Shown in pieces: positions 1-11,593 of a DNA stretch of 64,000 nucleotides. This stretch comes from Synaphobranchus kaupii (lineage: Eukaryota > Chordata > Actinopteri > Anguilliformes > Synaphobranchidae). The stretch is taken from contig CM056376.1 of NCBI GenBank assembly GCA_029718625.1, positions 26,522,813 to 26,586,812 of the forward strand. Reading direction: 5' to 3'. The notes under the pieces were generated by a model, which ran no database searches, was not told the DNA's origin, and worked only from the letters and a program-made list of their open reading frames with translations. How positions within the stretch are numbered: the stretch's first letter is position 1; each line of letters begins with the position of its first letter. Both the position numbers and the translations under genes were made by a program.

Positions 1-521
1 AAATATCAAAAATATGTGATGAAACATCTCATTTTAGAGCCTGAGGTCTAAACAATTACGAAAAGTCATACAATGTCAATATGACAAAATAAGGTTAACT
101 GGTTTCAAAAACGGAGTCAAAAACGGAATCAATATGAGGGTTAACAAAAGTTTACACGTTTGACCATACTGATTATTCTCTTTCACAAAGATTTTCAAAG
201 CACGTGCAGGGGAAGGATAACGTACAGTACACGTTTATGTACTGTGTACACAGTATGGCTTATGATGTCTTATGTATCCTGGCAGTACATTATTGCATTA
301 TAGGCAATTGGCCCACGCAGTGCACACATACTGACATTGATATAGAGAAGTTCATAAGTATAACTGGACTACGGAAGCTCCTCGAAACATGAGACAGTGT
401 TATTACGATTATTATCATAGTACCATTGCAATATCCACGCATATTACATTTCCACCCTTGATAAAACTATATGTAATTATTGTGGAAAGAATATAGAAAC
501 AGAACAAAATAGAGAAAATAC
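1..521 (-). other. galnt9 intron 1 (5' part)
   Basis: This is inferred intron sequence running left from the exon 1 donor (G|GTATTT on the minus strand). It is AT-rich, and I see no second exon or recognisable repeat in it. The short open frames here have no family signature. Confidence 0.7.
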
Positions 522-762
522 CGTTTAATTGATTGTAGACTACGTCTTCAAGGTGTTCCAGCCGTTGAAGAATGGACTGCCTGTCCACCAAGTTGGTAAC
601 TTTGCCATTCCTACTTCGGATTCTTTGATCGGAGCTCCTTCCGATCTGCACCAGCTCCTCGGAGCGATCCTGAATTCTGCAGTACACCGAGAACAATATA
701 ATCCCGACGAAAACCAAAATGTTTACAGTCAGCAAAGTTTTAATTTTGCGTGCCACAGCCAT
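522..762 (-). CDS. galnt9: Polypeptide N-acetylgalactosaminyltransferase 9, exon 1 (partial gene)
   Basis: This is the first coding exon of a family-27 glycosyltransferase that starts mucin-type O-glycosylation in the Golgi by moving GalNAc from UDP-GalNAc to Ser/Thr. The exon encodes 80 codons plus one base. A short basic cytosolic tail (MAVARKIK) is followed by a signal-anchor of about 20 hydrophobic residues (about 9-28) and then by the stem region, ending in VVYNQLNG. This closely matches the N-terminus of vertebrate GALNT9 and is clearly different from its paralogue GALNT17. The reading frame stays open past 522, but similarity stops there at a GT donor (521-520), so splicing ends the exon in phase 1. 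I chose the ATG at 762-760; a GTG-initiated extension three codons upstream is not credible. The catalytic and lectin domains lie outside the window to the left. Substitutions relative to mammals are conservative, so the exon looks functional. Confidence 0.92.
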
Positions 763-1000
763 GAAAGGCACTTAGATTGGAGCCATCAAGCCATATAAAG
801 AAAAGGACACCAAACCATTGGTAATAATGTTAGTTCCGCTCCGGAAAGAACAGGCACCTTTCTGTTGTTCCGAAACAACGTGAGCTATCCTTTCAGCACC
901 ACGGAGATGTGCGTCGCACGCGCCCGGGAGGCTGAGGGTCGGAAGAACGTTTCAACGTATCGAGTTTCCCAGACTATTGTAAAACTGAATCTAGCGGAGA
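763..1000 (-). promoter_or_regulatory. galnt9 5' leader with a small upstream ORF
   Basis: On the minus strand, upstream of the galnt9 start, there is an upstream ATG at 818-816 that opens a 10-codon frame ending at 786. It contains an internal ATG. A second tiny ATG frame lies between it and the main start. Such uORFs usually lower translation of the main frame. The stretch around 890-950 is richer in GC and CpG, as expected near a promoter, but I see no clear TATA box and cannot place the transcription start. Confidence 0.4.
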
Positions 1001-2640
1001 AGTTCAAGGTTGAGGTGGATGCTAAACGAAAGCTTGCGTTTCTTTTTGACACAGTGCAGAGGCAAATTATTATCTACACAGCACGGCTTTTGCCTGCATT
1101 TTGCAGAAATCATAAAGCTCTCTCTGTCGTCTCCCGGTGAAAGAAATAAAGCAGTGAGAATTCTGCTCAGCCTGCAATCGCCACTGATCTATGTGAATCA
1201 AAACAGTGCTTCCGTCTCTTTGTGCGTTCATAAAATTAGTTTAATTTCACTCACGCGATATCAGTCCACAGAAAAACGATTTCGAATCTCCGAATCTGTG
1301 CCAAAAAATATCCTCGCGCAGGGCTTTGACATTTCCTCTCTCAAAGACGTTGTGGTCACACGATTCGTCCTGATATCGATTCAGATATGTATCGTTGCTT
1401 CGCTATCTCCTACATTTCGCATCAGAGATTACTGCACTAAAATAAAAATGCGGAGTAGGTATCGATATTTGCCAGGTGAAAGTTGAATAAGCGTTCTTCT
1501 TGGATGCTGTCAAACGTTGCTGAGGCTCGCTGCTTTCTGTGCGGTGAGCTAGCAAACCTCTCTCTTTTGCAAGCTCGCTCTTCGTCCCACCCTCTCCCTC
1601 TCTCTTTCTGTCTCTCCTTGGCAGAACGCAGGCAAAGCTCTGCTACGGTGTGACGTTGGGAGGCACATTCATAAATATTCAAGAAGAACTGTTAGGGAAA
1701 TATAATATAATTGGCAATATGTATGCTATTACGTACACGTATTTCAAAAAACTCCCCGGTGAAAAAAAAAAACCCACACAATGTTATGTTAATGAAAAAA
1801 ATAAAACAGAATTGATTTGCGCTATACTAATCCTTGATAATTAATTTAAAGTAACAGCTATGTCTTTTTGTGCCAGTTCTACGAGTTTACTGATACGTCG
1901 TTTTCTTGGCTTTGAGAATTATGGGGCTCTGTATTAAAACTGACCAGAGGATATGAAAACCTTTGGATAAGGTACTGTGTTAATGCAACGGTTAGGAATG
2001 TCATACATTATTGTAATCCGTGTGGGACTCAACTTGTACTTATAACTGCTTACACTTATTAGCTCGGGATCTCTAACCATGTGTTTTGGTGCAGCTTTAG
2101 GGAAATACAACCAAATGCTATGCATCACAATGCATAATAAACACAATACATTGCTTTACATTACATTCATTAACAGACTTATCCGGAGCGGATTTATATG
2201 AGTAATTGTGCCGGACCGGGTTAACAACATTTCCAAACCACCAAGTGATAACATCACAGAAGCAGTAATGAAAATTAACCATGATAATCACGAATCAAAA
2301 TTCATATATGAAATACATACAGATTAGATCCATAAAAAAGAAAAGGAAACACCTAAAATCATAAAATATAAGAAAACCAGATCTAGTGCAAAGGCAGGAG
2401 TGTTAGGTGGGTGGGGACGGCAAGGGAACCGCGATGCATTCTAAAGGAGCGGGTCATACAGTCTGCTGCTGAAGATGGACAACTATTCTCCTGTCCAAAC
2501 CCCCGTGGTAACAACACACTGCCTGTACATAAACCGTGGGCCCTATATGCTTCAGTACACTCAATGTTCAGACGACTTTTCTTCCATTTAAGCGATAGAT
2601 TTACTCGTCTTTTTTTTTATTTTTTTATATATTATGAATT
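1001..2640. other. Non-coding stretch upstream of galnt9
   Basis: Unique-looking AT-rich DNA with a pyrimidine-rich patch (about 1555-1620). The open frames have no recognisable protein features. No repeat boundary is evident. Confidence 0.5.
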
Positions 2641-2644
2641 GACA

Positions 2645-2777
2645 ACACACCGCAAAAACGGTGGTGTAAATGTAACACCACAGGGTGTTAATATGAGTTA
2701 TTGGACTCATATAAAAACTCTAGTGTGTTAAATGTACACCAACAGCGTTAAATTTACACAAACATTTTTGCTGAGCA
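2645..2777. mobile_element. Small palindromic MITE, family P, copy 1
   Basis: The element is about 133 bp and largely self-complementary. Its ends resemble ACACCGCAAAAACG and TTTTTGCTGAGC, and its interior repeats the motif GTGTTAAATGTACACC in both directions. Two more copies lie at 20129-20261 and 34965-35058. It is a non-autonomous DNA element with no coding capacity; its superfamily is not resolved. Confidence 0.55.
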
Positions 2778-3330
2778 CCAACACAGATGTAAGGCTTATT
2801 AATCAGTTCCAGAACATACATAGCAATATTTTAAACACAGAATTGTTTATCCTGATTATTAGCCGTAATCAATTAAAAAGTTATTGGATAAAATCGTGCT
2901 GGTGTCTATTGCACTGTAGACTTCCTAGCCTGGGACCAGTCCTTCCCCCTTCCTCTAAGGACCCCTCAGATAAATAATAATTTTAATAACAGTACAGATA
3001 ACTGGCATATGCGCACGATGGTATACTGTAGTGTGGTTGTTCGTCTCAACCTGCTCGCTTAATCTGTTTAATTAAAAGGAAAAAAATATGAACTGAAAAC
3101 ACTATTTAATATTATTTGGCCCTTGAGAAACTCATATTGTTGGTGCTCGCTTCCCTGCACCGATAGAAGTGGTTCTTCAGTACAGGAGTGAAGCCTTACA
3201 GCCGTGAGTATGACCTCTTTTTCGCATCTGGTGACACTTATACTATCTGTGTAGAAAACAAGGCTCTTTGCTACAGTGTTAAAACACCATTTTCCAAGAT
3301 CTTTTAAAAGGTGCTTTTTGACATCTGATG
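2778..3330. other. Non-coding stretch before the 73-bp satellite
   Basis: No gene or clear repeat seen. The sequence is AT-rich intergenic DNA. Confidence 0.5.
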
Positions 3331-3779
3331 GAACTCAGTGGCATCATTGGCTCACTGGCACATGATTCAATTGCAAACATCCTATTGGCTAGCTAACACT
3401 ATAGAACTCAGTGGCATCATTGGCTCACTGGCACATGATTCAATTGCAAACATCCTATTGGCTAGCTAACGCTATAGAACTCAGTGGCATCATTGGCTCA
3501 CTGGCACATGATTCAATTGCAAACATCCTATTGGCTAGCTAACGCTATAGAACTCAGTGGCATCATTGGCTCACTGGCACATGATTCAATTGCAAACATC
3601 CTATTGGCTAGCTAACGCTATAGAACTCAGTGGCATCATTGGCTCACTGGCACATGATTCAATTGCAAACATCCTATTAGCTAGCTAACGCTATAGAACT
3701 CAGTGGCATCATTGGCTCACTGGCACATGATTCAATTGCAAACATCCTATTGACTAGCTAACGCTATAGAACTCAGTGG
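3331..3779. repeat. 73-bp tandem repeat, six copies plus a partial
   Basis: Copies start at 3331, 3404, 3477, 3550, 3623 and 3696, with an 11-bp remnant at 3769. The period is exactly 73 bp and the units differ by only one or two bases, so amplification is recent. Each unit begins GAACTCAGTGG, contains two ATTGGCT boxes (inverted CCAAT-like) and ends in GCTAGCTAACGCTATA. Confidence 0.95.
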
Positions 3780-4040
3780 TATGAGTAATTATTATAATTA
3801 TAATGTCCTAATTATTAATCCTAGTTATGTTTATTGTGTCGTGTGGCACACATGGGCAGTGTTTTTAAACCTCCCTCAAAACAACTACTATAATACTGTG
3901 TTTGCAATATATGGTCATACAATATTTTTCCAAATTTGTATGAACAGTCATGTATCCATGAGTGGTACTATTATAAAACACAATCAATTAATCCTTTCTA
4001 ATTCAAAGGTATCAGACAAAGCCTGCTGGTTGGCTCAACC

Positions 4041-4746
4041 TGTTAAGGCACTGTTCTAGTGTGTGGATGGGCCGCACACTCTGGTATCTGTTAAGGCACT
4101 GTTCTAGTGTGTGGATGGGCCCCACGGTCTGGTATCTGTTAAGGCACTGTTCTAGTACGTGGATGGGCCCCACAGTCTGGTATCTATAAGGTACTGTTCT
4201 AATGTGTGGATGGACTCCACGGTCTGGTATCTGTTAAGGTACTGTTCTAGAGTGTGGATGAGCCCCACAGTCTGGTATCTGTTAAGGCACTGTTCTAGTG
4301 TGTGGATGGGCCCCACGGTCTGGTATCTGTTAAGGCACTGTTCTAGTGTGTTGATGGGCCCCACGGTCTGGTATTTGTTAAGGCACTGTTCTAGTATGTG
4401 GATGGGCCCCACAGTCTGGTATCTATAAGGTACTGTTCTAATGTGTGGATGGACTCCACGGTCTGGTATCTGTTAAGGTACTGTTCTAGAGTGTGGATGA
4501 GCCCCACAGTCTGGTATCTGTTAAGGCAATGTTCTAGTGTGTGGATGAGCCCCATGGTCTGGTATCTGTTAAGGCACTGTTCTAGTGTGTTGATGGGCCC
4601 CACGGTCTGGTATTTGTTAAGGCACTGTTCTAGTACGTGGATGGGCCCCACAGTCTGGTATCTATAAGGTACTGTTCTAGTGTGTGGATGGACTCCACGG
4701 TCTGGTATCTGTTAAGGTACTGTTCTAGAGTGTGGATGAGCCCCAC
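4041..4746. repeat. 48-bp minisatellite with a 239-bp higher-order period
   Basis: The basic unit is 48 bp (it contains TTAAGGCACTGTTCTAG and ends in TCTGGTATCTG). One 47-bp variant, marked by ATAAGG instead of GTTAAGG, recurs at 4186, 4425 and 4664, exactly 239 bp apart, so blocks of five monomers were amplified together. The array is open on both strands in long frames because 48 is a multiple of three; these frames are not genes. Confidence 0.93.
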
Positions 4747-6312
4747 GGCTCTCCTGAATCGACAACAGAGAATGTTATGAGCATTGCAACGTGAGCACAT
4801 GGGCATCCCAATCTGGGGAGAACAAAAGGGAAAAGCCAATGGCCATTCATTACAGAAAGCAAGATGCCTTTCCTGTGGACTTTGAGTCTTCCACAAAACA
4901 GAGCTCTCTCTATTTCTCTTCTGCTGCTCACCCCCAGAAAGACTACCTCTAATCCCGAAAAGCTTTTCCAACCTTCTTCCCTCTCTTCTGCACAGCTGAG
5001 CCAAACACTGCCAGGACCCCCCTGAGGCATCCAGGGTTTGAACCCGTAGCCCACCGGCTCACGGTGTGTTCAGAGGTTGCCTCGGCAGGCTTTTTTTGTT
5101 TTTTCCAACACACCAGCTAGCATCTGCACAGCCATTCTACATGGAGACAGTGTCTGACGAAGGTCTATAATGACCGAAAACGTTGCACTCATTAAATGTC
5201 GTTTTGCAAGTATCTCACAGTGTGCAGGAGTCCTTTTCATTTACTTCAGTTTGTGTCTCTCCTATGCACCTGTGATAAGCCTTTTTTCAGGCGTGCATTT
5301 AGTACTTGGAGACAGTGACACAGCAACAGTGTTTGGAAATCACTGACTGAAAGAAGTGCAGCTGACTTGTAGTAGAATGAGCCAACGCAGGACTCTGTAG
5401 TCGCATGATAAGGGGTACTGATTTCACAGGACGAGTCACTTGGCAACCCCAAGCTTTCATTGTGGTCCTGTTCAGTGTTAAACCAACTTTGATAGAGTAC
5501 TGTTACAGCAACTCTAATAGTGTACATGCAGCCCCTCTTGGACTTCTATTGTTGTAACAAAATTTTGTTGTGTGATGTCAGTAATTATCTGACTCAAAAA
5601 AAAAAAAAAAACATTTTAAAAGGCTCGGAAGGCTTAAAGCCTCCCAGATTCCTGACACCCGGAAGATCCGACAGTTTGTGGCGGGCCGTTCCCCTCTGTA
5701 TGCCGGGCGGGTTGGCCCAGGTGATTGGCTCTTGGGAATCGCGGGTGCAGAGGAGCAGAGTGTTCCAAAAACAGCTCGGCTGACCCCAGCGGTAAAACCT
5801 TTTAGAACGGATTATTGAAAACACTGTGGAAATAGACCTGTCGAATACAGATAGAGACCATTTCCTTTCTGGTTGCCAATAGCTACTGTGCTTTTGTTGC
5901 CAGACGTTAACAATGCCTTAATGCACTGTTGTTAGTAAGCTAATATTGTATCAATCAATCTATGACATAAATGAGTTTGCTGCACAAACAGGATTGAATG
6001 TAGTCCTTGTAAACATTGTATAAAAATGCCAGGGAGGTGCTAGTCTATTTTGTCTTGCAATAATGTGTTTTTTTTATTTAGAATGCCACAGACGTTGTAT
6101 TTTTGTAATGACTGCATAATTCATGGAGGTTTAGAGAAGGTACACTTCATTTAAAATATTTCTCTACATGCATTGTAACCATACAGGTGTCCGGATGTCT
6201 ATACTGTCGTAAAATAAAGTGCAGGAAATGTGCAACAAATATAAATAAGGTCTTTACATTTACAAACACATAAAATGCTATGTTTTCTGAGAGCCAAAAA
6301 AATCTGTTAGGT
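4747..6312. other. Intergenic stretch with SINE/LINE-tail remnants
   Basis: At 5030-5050 there is a box resembling the second half of a Pol III promoter (GGGTTTGAACCCG), and at 5148-5215 a fish repeat tail with a hammerhead-like core. A GC-rich patch at 5615-5790 has no recognised family. No host exon seen. Confidence 0.4.
5148..5215 (+). ncRNA. Hammerhead-like core motif in a repeat tail
   Basis: CTGACGA (5154-5160) is followed by a GGTC/GACC hairpin (5162-5165 with 5172-5175) and GAAA (5176-5179). ACG (5180-5182) can pair with CGT (5200-5202), which is followed by T. This order matches the CUGANGA-stem II-GAAA core of hammerhead ribozymes. A convincing stem I is missing, so activity is doubtful; it may be a degenerate retroelement ribozyme or a chance likeness. 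Confidence 0.3.
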
Positions 6313-6594
6313 TTAGGTACTGTATTGTACTAACTGTCTGATTGTACTGTATTGTACTGACTGACTGATTGTACTGTATTGTACTGACTGTCTGATTGTA
6401 CTGTATTGTACTGACTGACTGATTGTACTGTATTGTACAGACTGTCTGATTGTACTGTATTGCACCAACTGTCTGATTGTACTGTGTTGTACCGACTGTC
6501 TGATTGTAGTGTATTGTATTAACTGTCTGATTGTAGTGTACTGCACTGATTGGCTGATTGTAGTGTACTGCACTGATTGGCTGCACTGTACCAC
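6313..6594. repeat. 27-bp minisatellite
   Basis: About ten copies of a 27-bp unit (GATTGTACTGTATTGTACT plus GACTGTCT variants). Because 27 is a multiple of three, both strands carry artificial repetitive frames, for example a VSTIQYNQ-type nonapeptide on the minus strand, with no protein evidence behind them. Confidence 0.9.
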
Positions 6595-7223
6595 TCCAAC
6601 GTAACAAAACCTTGGTTTTATTCTCGATTCCCAGCTCTTCCAAATGAGAGAACATCACCTCTGAGATCCAGTCCTGTAGGTTTTTTTTGCTCAACAGCAT
6701 GAGAACAATCTGTTCATTTCTCATCACCCACTCCTCCTAGGCTCTGGCCCTGTAGTTCCCTGTCTGGCCTATGGAAGAGACCTGCTACCTGGCCTCTCTG
6801 CCTGCTCCACCAGGCCACTTCAGCTCATCTACACGACTGTTTGGCTGCTCTTCAACCTCTCAAAGAAACGCCTGTGCCTGGCATCTGCTTTGCGGGCCTC
6901 TGACTACAGTTCACATCAGATTCATCAATTTCAGAAGCCTGTGCCGCGCTAGCTTATCATGCGGTCAAGGGCATTGCGCTTTCCTACCCGCGATCCATCA
7001 TCGTATCTTTGCACCTGCTCTTCAACCGCCAACCACAGGTTATCATCCCCTTCTCCTCTGTTCCCCCCAGCGCCTCCTGGTGGTAACAACAGCAGTGATC
7101 AGTGATAGTGCTGGGCTAAAACAAAAACCTGCACCCACACCAGCCCTTTTTGAATAAGATTGGACACCCCCTGGTGGAAATTCTGTCAATTCTGAGCATA
7201 CACTGAAATTTAATTGAATTTGC
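6595..7223. other. Intergenic stretch with two CTCF-like motifs
   Basis: No exon or repeat boundary is recognised. Two minus-strand motifs resembling the CTCF consensus lie at 7069-7083 (CCACCAGGAGGCGC, one mismatch) and 7164-7177 (CCACCAGGGGGTGT, weaker). Confidence 0.4.
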
Positions 7224-7227
7224 TTAA

Positions 7228-7637
7228 AGGTTGTATCAGCGATTTTGGGTGGAAACATAAATGATCACATTCATCTGATTTTTCCTCACGATCCGCTAGC
7301 TGCCCGCCCCATAAGCAGGCCGTCAAAAAACCGCGTCTCTGTAGGCAGCCTATGCTCCGAGATCGTACACAAAAACAAATGGTACTACCAACCACTCAAA
7401 ACCAAAATAAACAGTATTCCAACCAATCACAATGATCTGCACAAACGCTAATACTCTTATCTCGCTGAAATCTTGACGGATTTACAAACGGTTTGGTTTC
7501 TTACAAACGTTATTAACGTGGTTATAATTCTGGATGCTTGAACACTATTTTTTAAAACATAACATAATTATTCATAAGTATGTTTGTTTGGGATTTCGCT
7601 TCAGAAGTGACGTCACCCAAAATCGCTGATACAACCT
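7228..7637. mobile_element. TTAA-flanked MITE (piggyBac/Kolobok-like)
   Basis: The 410-bp element has matching inverted ends of about 24 bp beyond the target site (AGGTTGTATCAGCGATTTTG at the left; its reverse complement at the right). It is flanked by TTAA at 7224-7227 and 7638-7641. A TTAA target is typical of piggyBac and Kolobok transposons. No transposase is encoded. Open frames inside are incidental. Confidence 0.85.
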
Positions 7638-7641
7638 TTAA

Positions 7642-9647
7642 TTGAAAATTATCTATAACATTCTGTGGTATTTTTGTCAGTTAAAGTACTCTTTATTTTC
7701 TGAACTGTAAATTTCCACTGGACTGAAATGGAATTTAGCCCAAACTCTGCATGGCATGTCCTTCCTCTAGCATCCACTGCACTCCAGACTTTGATTCCAG
7801 ACATTTTCTGTAGTGTAATGTTTCCTTCTGGGAAAATTATTTGGCACAATCTGAACACAGTGATTGAATACATTATTTATAGACCACTATTTGGCTATTG
7901 TGCTGTAGACACTGTTGATAATGATGATGTCTGCTGCTGTTTTTGTTATTGTTGTCGTTATTATTTTAGTTTTATTTTCTTTTATAACACGAGCTAGTCT
8001 TTCTCCATGTATATTTATTACTGAACATGCAGGTACATGTCAGAGCCAGACTGAGTCGAGTACAAAGCATGCATTTTTGCCTCCTCACTGTGCTGGGTGT
8101 CTGCCAAGAGACCTGCCTCCTGATCAGTGATTTCAAATAAATTACGATTCCACTAAATTACCGCAGAACACAGAGTTATGGCTTGTACTTTTCCTTGATT
8201 GGAATAACCCAAAACAGGTCACGTCCAAATCATTTTCACCCCGCTTTCTGCAGAGAGTGAGAGAGAGAGGTGAAGTGGAGATCTGCATTCTTTGATTTAC
8301 TCAACTTTGATACCAAATCCAGTGACGGATAATGGGTGGTTCTCATAAACAACTTTATTGGCCTTTTTGGAAACGTTTGCTAAAGAGACATCTAACCCCC
8401 AACTGTACAGAGAGAGACAAGGGAGGAAGTCTGGTAAATGCACTTTGCTCTCGAGTCTGTTCCCTGGTGAAGCAGTAAAGCCAGCATGGAAACGCAGAGC
8501 AATGATTGGACCCGAGGGCAGTGGGGGGAGGGGTTAAGGTTTAAATACAAGGTGGAATGATGCTGTCTTACCCTTGAGCAAAAACGCATAAACTGCATTC
8601 CTTCAGTGCGTAAAACATACTGCTGCGTATAAATGGATAAAATGTCAAGCGCAGAGATGCAGTATGCAAGTTGTTGTTGGATAAGTGACAATGCAATTTA
8701 AAATGCTGCTATGCTTAAAATGTGAGATAATACCAATGAAAGCATCATCTCACAAATGCGTTCTTCTGGGGCAGACGTCCTCAGGTTATCTGAAGTAAAT
8801 TCATAGTAGAGATTCAATAAAGCTGGGCGGGAGAATAATGATGAATTCACCGTTGCCTAAAGCACACAATATACTGCTGATATTTGTGAGAATCTCATTT
8901 CAGTCTCATCTTCTTCTCTCGAGGTGCGATTGTCGCATTTCCTGTTTTTTAAGCCGGAGCCTTAACCTGCCCTCAAATTCAGAGAAGCAAATTAGATTTT
9001 ATTATTTCCGAGGGCAGGGAGACTAATATGCAAATGAGCGGAGATATTTGAAATGACACGCTCAAAAGGATTCCCCTTGAAATGCAGCCTGTATAGTGAA
9101 TGAACATCCTTTCTCCCAGCAGTGAAAGACCAAACTATTGCTTGTTGTTGTGATTCCTTGTTTTGTTTTTCACAGGTCGATTTAGCAAATAAGAAGATGT
9201 TGTTTTTTGATTTCCTTGAGCATGACTTAAATCAAATTCCAAATATTCAGCTTTATCTGTGAAAGTTAATTAGGTTTTTTGTGCGGAATATGAATCACGT
9301 TTCACAAGCTGATACGGTTTGTCAAGTAGTCTGCTTAAACAGATGAGCTACGGAGAGATTTTAACAGCATATCACTCAAATAGCCACCGCTGCTCCTCCA
9401 TCACCGCATGCGCACACACGCGCACGCGCACACGCACACGCACACACACAAAGCTTCAGAAGCTTTCACATAGCTTACTACATCCAGAAAATATACGTGT
9501 GATCAGCACTAGATCAGCACTAAAGGATTAAGAGAAAACATTAAGAGAAGCATATGCTAAGATTTTGTCAGCAATAACTGCAGGAAATGTTAGGCATCTG
9601 AAATCATACATGTTTTTTTCTTTTTTCTTTATTATTTTTTTTACATG
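7642..9647. other. Intergenic stretch
   Basis: No gene seen. It holds a short (AC/GC)n run at 9413-9450 and an ATGCAAAT octamer near 9029-9036. Parts around 8220-9300 are unusually repeat-free and could be conserved non-coding DNA, which only an alignment could show. Confidence 0.35.
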
Positions 9648-9970
9648 TTTCCTTCAAACAGGCAACCTAACTAGTCTCTGAGTCATATATGTATATTTAT
9701 TATTTATTAATATGTGTTTGCATTAAACCTCTTGCAGGTTTCCTTATAAACAGGTGACCTAACCAGTCTCTGAGCCATACATGTATATTTTTTATTTATT
9801 AATATGTGTTTGCATTAAACCTCTTGCAGGTTTCCTTACAAACAGGTGACCTAGCCAGTCTCTGAGCCATACATGTATATTTTTTATTTATTAACATGTT
9901 TTAGCATTAAAACCTCTTGCAGGTCTCCTTACAAACAGGCGACCTAACCAATCTCTGAGCTCTGCATGGG
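9648..9970. repeat. About 92-bp tandem repeat, 3.5 copies
   Basis: Units start at 9648, 9739, 9831 and 9924 (periods 91, 92 and 93 bp). Each reads TTTCCTTAYAAACAGGTGACC, then an AT-rich middle, then CTCTTGCAGG. Each unit carries a perfect TTGCAGG splice-acceptor-like end, but no exon follows. Confidence 0.88.
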
Positions 9971-11590
9971 AGGATGAATAATCGGGGTGTGGGGGGCTCC
10001 TCGGAGATGGGCCGGTGCTGTGAAAGCCAGCCTGCAGCGTCCACTTTAATACCTTTTAGCAGTATTAGTCTGGAAGGATGCCAGCTGCATCCCGCCCCCC
10101 CCCCCCCCCCACACCCCGGCCCTCGTCCATGTCCTTCCAAAGTCTGAACGCTGGGAGGTCAAACGGGCCTCGTCAAGCAGAACTCATCTTTCACACGTCC
10201 AGCTCCCTTCATTAGCTCATCACAGAAACCCTGCGCTGGACAACAGCTGAGCGACATTGAAAGAGGAACCTTGTTATGCACAGTAAAATATTCTGATGTG
10301 CGATGTTGAAGGTCACAGTATTTAAACAGAATTTATTACAAATATGCACTTGCATGCAAGCGTTGCTTGTTTCTTTTTTTGTATCGTTGATATACTGCTG
10401 TACCGTCTACAAATCAACCTCAATTTATTTTTATTTTGATTATAGTTTATACCTAGATTTTGGGACAAAATACATTTTATGCATTTTCGCCCATCCCTGT
10501 TGCCAGTGGTTTCAATAATTTAGTAAAGTAAAAAAACTCGTAAAACTTCCTAATAAAATTGTAAATTTCAATCAAGTGACCTTTGTCAAAGCATTTATTC
10601 CAGTGAAGTCCCCTTAAAGACAGTTGCATCATCACTGAAGTCAAGCCATCAGTCAGTAACAAAGTGCATCATATGCTATTGATATACATTTAAAGAGAGT
10701 TACATCATCACTGAAGTCAAGCCATCAGTCAGTAACAAAGTGCATCATATGCTATTGATATACGTTCATGTCTTGAATGTATATCAATATATATTCAAAT
10801 CTTCATTATCCTTAATCACTGCATCTATCATGCACTGTGTACAAAAATGAAAATTATTTCAAAACTTTGCTTCTGGCAGTATTTCTTCATCCTGAAAACT
10901 TTACAATAAGCTTAACTAAAATTGACTGTCTTCTCCTTTAATGATTGTACTACTCTAATTTAATTGATTTAATTGTGAAATGTGAAATGTGATTTTTTTT
11001 TTTTTACATGGTCCCCCTAAGAGGTGTACAAAAGCAGATCTTTACTACCTATCTGTCTTAGCTCCTGAAGTCAAGGGTCCACTATGTTCATCATCAAATT
11101 AGTTCTGACTTACTGTATGTGAAAACATAAAACTAAATGTCATAAAAAGTCTTAAAAAGAATGCACTTTCACAATACCCCAACAAAAAACATTTATTAGT
11201 ATGTTACTGCATGCCACACTACTCTTGCGCTCGACGTGGTTAGATTTCCCAATAGAATGGCCAAGGGTCTGAATTTACCATAGATAAATCAGGGGACAGG
11301 TGCAATGGGTCCCTTTAGCCAGTCCATTTGAAAACACATCAACGTAAATTGCAGTGATTCAGTGGTTATTCATTTAGGAAAGAGATGAGCGATGGTGAGT
11401 TTCTCGCAATGCAAGGTTAACTGAGTGGTTAAGGCTAGAGAATTCTGACAATGAACGAAACAGTGACATCTTGAAGCCTTTTCCCTTAAACAGCAGCTTC
11501 TCCTGTATAGTCATGATATAGTCTATTCATAACTGCAATTTCCACAACACAATGTCTGTCCCTGACATAAGGATTAATCTAACAACAATC
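9971..11590. other. Intergenic stretch with a C-tract and a 76-bp duplication
   Basis: A run of about 15-18 C lies near 10095-10112. A direct duplication with 76-bp offset covers about 10615-10690 and 10691-10765 and is nearly identical. Nothing coding is recognised. Confidence 0.6.
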
Positions 11591-11593
11591 TAA

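Noticed and set aside
415..521. Extension of the galnt9 reading frame past the donor
   Set aside because: Similarity to GALNT9 stops at 522, where a GT donor occurs; the rest is intron.
3331..3779. CRISPR-like regular repeats
   Set aside because: Units are contiguous with no variable spacers, and the genome is a vertebrate.
4152..4667. Long open frames on both strands (86-89 codons)
   Set aside because: They lie in a 48-bp tandem repeat; a unit divisible by three keeps both strands open. No protein features.
6278..6727. 149-codon minus-strand frame
   Set aside because: Two thirds is the 27-bp minisatellite read as a nonapeptide repeat; the rest has no family signature.
9648..9970. Series of splice acceptors
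   Set aside because: The TTGCAGG motifs recur once per unit of a tandem repeat and have no exons after them.
10095..10112. C-, G- and A-homopolymer runs as functional quadruplex elements
   Set aside because: Many single uninterrupted runs occur across the window; on their own they do not support a specific function.
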